This document shows, piece after piece, positions 5,443-7,894 of a DNA stretch of 7,894 nt (position 1 is its first letter; every line of letters begins with the position of its first letter). The notes under the pieces are model-generated. The model did not search any database. It had not been told where the DNA came from and saw only the letters and a list, made by a program, of their open reading frames with translations. The translations under genes and the position numbers were made by a program. Origin of the DNA: Candidatus Gastranaerophilales bacterium. GTDB lineage: Bacteria > Cyanobacteriota > Vampirovibrionia > Gastranaerophilales > Gastranaerophilaceae. The stretch spans positions 1-7,894 of the forward strand of contig CALURE010000070.1 of NCBI GenBank assembly GCA_944323095.1, read 5' to 3'.

Positions 5443-7659
5443 ATGACGGAAAAACCACTTTTTGACGACATAAAAAAAGAGCTGATTGCACAAAACAGAG
5501 AACCTGATGAAATTGAACAAATAGAAAAAGCATATCTTTTTGCGAAACGGCTTCATGAAGGTCAGTACAGAATTTCAGAAGAACCTTACATCATTCATCC
5601 CGTTGAAGTCGCTAAAATTCTTCTAGGCTTAAAAGTAGATTCACATACACTGGAAGCCGCTTTTTTGCATGATATTCTTGAAGATACAGATACTAAACCC
5701 GAAGAAATCGAAAAATTATTCGGCAAAGATGTACTGACACTTGTTCAAGGGGTTACAAAACTCGGTAAACTGCAGTTCAAATCAAAAGAAGAACGTCAGG
5801 CTGAAAATTTCCGCAGATTATTTATCGCAATGGCCAGCGATATCAGAATAGTATTTTTAAAACTTGCAGACAGACTTCATAATATGCGGACTCTTAATTT
5901 CATGACAACCAGCAAACAGCAAAAAATCGCAAAAGAAACCCTTGATATTTTTGCCCCGCTTGCTAACCGTCTGGGTATCTATAAAATTAAAGCAGAACTC
6001 GAAGATTTATCTCTGCGCTACCTTGAACCTGACAAATATTTTGAAATCGCACGACTCGTTTCACAAACAAAAGCCAGCAGGGAAGAAACAGTAAAAATTC
6101 TTATCGACAAAATTACTGCAGATGTAAAAAAAGCCGGAATAAATGCACAGATTACAGGCCGTGCCAAACACTATTACAGTATTTACAGCAAAATGAAACG
6201 TTTGAACATCGCATTTCACGATCTTTACGATATAACTGCCGTCCGAGTCATCGTGGATACAGAAAAAGAATGTTATGAAGTTTTAGGTTTGATACATTCA
6301 CAATTTAAACCTATTCCCGGCAGATTTAAAGATTACATAGCAATGCCGAAAGGCAATATGTATCAATCACTGCATACTTCGGTCATAGGCCCGCGCTCAA
6401 AACCACTTGAAGTTCAAATCAGGACCTGGGAAATGCACGAAGTCGCAGAATACGGTATTGCTGCTCACTGGCGCTATAAAGAAAAAGGTTCACAAAAGGC
6501 TACAAATCCATCAGACGTACAATTTTCCTGGATGAGGAAACTTGTAGAATATGACAAAGATATGACTTCCGCAGAAGATTATGTGAATTCCGTAAAATTA
6601 GACCTGTTTTCGGATCAGGTTTTTGCATTCACTCCTAACGGAGATGTCTTTGACCTTCCTGTAAATGCAACACCTGTTGATTTTGCATACAGAATTCACT
6701 CGGAAGTCGGCAACAAAACAGTAGGTGCACTTATAAACGGCAGAATTGCGCAGCTTGATACCAAACTCCATAACGGCGATATTGTAGAAATTTTAACATC
6801 AAAAACACCGGCTCCGCGCCTCGACTGGCTGAATTTTGTAGTTACAAAACAAGCATCATCCAAAATTAAACAATGGTTTAAGAAAAATAACAGAGAAGAA
6901 CATATTGAAGTCGGAAAAACAAACCTTGAACATGAATTAACAAAAGCAGTTTTTGATGAATATACAAAGTCAGGAGAGTTTGAAAAAGCCGCAAAATTAA
7001 TGAATTACCAGTCAGCAGACGATTTATTTGCAGCTCTCGGATACGGTGAAACGACTTTAAACAAAATAATAAATAAACTTAAAAAACCTGAACCGCAGAA
7101 AACTGCAGAACCTACTTTTCACGGAAGTACAAGGAAAAAATCAGAGAAAGACATAATAGGGCTGGAAGGATTGCTTTATTCAATTGCCAAATGCTGTTCA
7201 CCTATTCCGGGGGAACCCATTGTCGGTGTTGTTACACGTGCCAAAGGTGTAACTGTCCACAGAATGGACTGCCAGATGCTTGATCACATTGAACCCGAAA
7301 GGCTTATGGATATCAGGTGGTCCGGAGATAACGTAAATAAAACTTACAGCACAACAATTCGCGTTGAAACAGCAGAAAAACAAGGCTTGTTAAAAGACAT
7401 AATAGCAGCGGTTTCAGATAACAATACAAATATCATATACGCAAATGTTAAATCAAAAAATAACAAAATCGGTATTATAGAAGTCGGAATGGAATTAGAT
7501 AATATTGATACTTTGAAAAAAGTTATTTTAAGCATTCAGGCAATACCTGATGTGTATAGTGTAAAACGTATTCAAACCTCATATTCTACCCCGAACATGC
7601 CCCGAAAAAACAACGGCAAACCGCGGCATAATAAAAATCCCAAAAAGAAAACTTCTTAA
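5443..7659 (+). CDS. Bifunctional (p)ppGpp synthetase/hydrolase, Rel/SpoT family
   Basis: Makes and degrades the alarmone (p)ppGpp in the stringent response; cytosolic and ribosome-associated. It has 738 residues, full length for a long RSH protein. The HD hydrolase domain comes first and keeps the metal and catalytic set R43, H52, H76-D77, E80-D81, D143 and N147, which lines up at an offset of one with streptococcal Rel. The synthetase domain (about 230-345) has R240, D263, Y307 and E323 and an RFKD motif at 294-297, the RxKD type typical of bifunctional enzymes rather than the ExDD of E. coli RelA. TGS spans about 392-453 with the conserved His420. The zinc-finger-like domain has C584, C585, H606 and C610. 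A C-terminal ACT domain spans about 632-710. The tail from 711 is rich in Lys, Arg, Asn and Pro. Both activities are predicted intact. The name rel or spoT cannot be fixed by sequence alone. Confidence 0.96.
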   Translation: MTEKPLFDDIKKELIAQNREPDEIEQIEKAYLFAKRLHEGQYRISEEPYIIHPVEVAKILLGLKVDSHTLEAAFLHDILEDTDTKPEEIEKLFGKDVLTLVQGVTKLGKLQFKSKEERQAENFRRLFIAMASDIRIVFLKLADRLHNMRTLNFMTTSKQQKIAKETLDIFAPLANRLGIYKIKAELEDLSLRYLEPDKYFEIARLVSQTKASREETVKILIDKITADVKKAGINAQITGRAKHYYSIYSKMKRLNIAFHDLYDITAVRVIVDTEKECYEVLGLIHSQFKPIPGRFKDYIAMPKGNMYQSLHTSVIGPRSKPLEVQIRTWEMHEVAEYGIAAHWRYKEKGSQKATNPSDVQFSWMRKLVEYDKDMTSAEDYVNSVKLDLFSDQVFAFTPNGDVFDLPVNATPVDFAYRIHSEVGNKTVGALINGRIAQLDTKLHNGDIVEILTSKTPAPRLDWLNFVVTKQASSKIKQWFKKNNREEHIEVGKTNLEHELTKAVFDEYTKSGEFEKAAKLMNYQSADDLFAALGYGETTLNKIINKLKKPEPQKTAEPTFHGSTRKKSEKDIIGLEGLLYSIAKCCSPIPGEPIVGVVTRAKGVTVHRMDCQMLDHIEPERLMDIRWSGDNVNKTYSTTIRVETAEKQGLLKDIIAAVSDNNTNIIYANVKSKNNKIGIIEVGMELDNIDTLKKVILSIQAIPDVYSVKRIQTSYSTPNMPRKNNGKPRHNKNPKKKTS

Positions 7660-7670
7660 TTTTAAATAAT

Positions 7671-7894
7671 TTATGAAAAAGTTTTAAAAGATCTTTCAAC
7701 GTTTTTGTCTATAGTACTTTTCAATGAATCATATTCAGTCTGCAGAGCACTATGTTCAGTATCTAATTTTTTCAAATCCTGATCATATTTTTTATCCTGA
7801 TTTTCAATTTCTTGCATTTCATTTTTGTAAACTACTTCGGCTCTAGCAATCGCAACTTCATCATCCTGAGATTTGAGATCACTAGCATTTGTAT
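7671..7894 (-). CDS. C-terminal part of an uncharacterised coiled-coil protein (cut by window edge)
   Basis: A minus-strand frame is open from the right edge to TAA at 7673-7671, showing 73 residues. They are charged and heptad-like: AEVVYKNEMQEIENQDKKYD, then QDLKKLDTEHSALQTEYDSL, ending in NVERSFKTFS. This predicts a long helix or coiled coil at the C-terminus. It has no hydrophobic span in view. Its stop is 11 bases from the rel stop (tail to tail), and no clear terminator lies between. The start and most of the gene are outside the window, so the function cannot be given. The end resembles, from memory, C-termini of repeated hypothetical proteins in Gastranaerophilales, but that is unverified. 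Confidence 0.75.
   Translation of the reverse strand, partial: TNASDLKSQDDEVAIARAEVVYKNEMQEIENQDKKYDQDLKKLDTEHSALQTEYDSLKSTIDKNVERSFKTFS

Noticed and set aside
7660..7720. Terminator between the rel gene and the convergent coiled-coil gene
   Set aside because: Only a short AAAGATCTTT palindrome and AT-rich sequence are present; no GC-containing stem with a T-run was found.

Overview
The window is AT-rich bacterial chromosome with no phage, IS, CRISPR or RNA gene that I can see. The prepilin-like gene at the left edge carries the signature FTLAEVLITLGIIGVVAA, preceded by a second copy of the FTLAE motif. From memory this combination is typical of the non-photosynthetic relatives of cyanobacteria (Melainabacteria/Vampirovibrionia, especially gut Gastranaerophilales). 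The unfamiliar membrane and coiled-coil proteins and the AT-rich codon use fit that, but the assignment is an inference from style and not from a marker gene.

Layout, left to right. (1) Bases 3-869 (+) encode a type IV pilin/pseudopilin-like protein. Its frame is open to the window edge, and it has a GC-rich leader containing a duplicated processing motif. (2) Bases 921-2429 (+) encode an AGCS-family sodium:alanine/glycine symporter, with a TATAAT box so close to its ATG that the mRNA may be leaderless. (3) Bases 2389-3048 (+) encode a family 4 (Fe-S) uracil-DNA glycosylase that overlaps the symporter by 41 nt. It is followed by a strong bidirectional hairpin terminator. (4) The minus-strand block 3077-5367 reads, in transcription order: a YggU/DUF167 protein (5367-5074), a region with tiny ORFs and a repeated inverted motif (5027-4800), an uncharacterised 421-residue membrane protein (4840-3575) and an uncharacterised 141-residue basic protein (3502-3077) whose stop codon lies in the loop of the shared terminator. 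(5) Divergent from that block, 5443-7659 (+) encodes a full-length bifunctional (p)ppGpp synthetase/hydrolase of the Rel/SpoT family, with a good promoter placed almost on its start codon. (6) The right edge (7671-7894, minus) holds the C-terminal end of a coiled-coil protein that runs off the window.

The recognised genes are housekeeping or envelope functions: amino-acid import, uracil repair, stringent response and a pilin-like surface fibre. They do not form one evident pathway. The least explained parts are the pilin leader with its two FTLAE sites, the small-ORF/inverted-repeat segment before the 421-residue protein, the two unknown minus-strand proteins, and promoters that suggest leaderless transcripts next to genes with ordinary Shine-Dalgarno sites.
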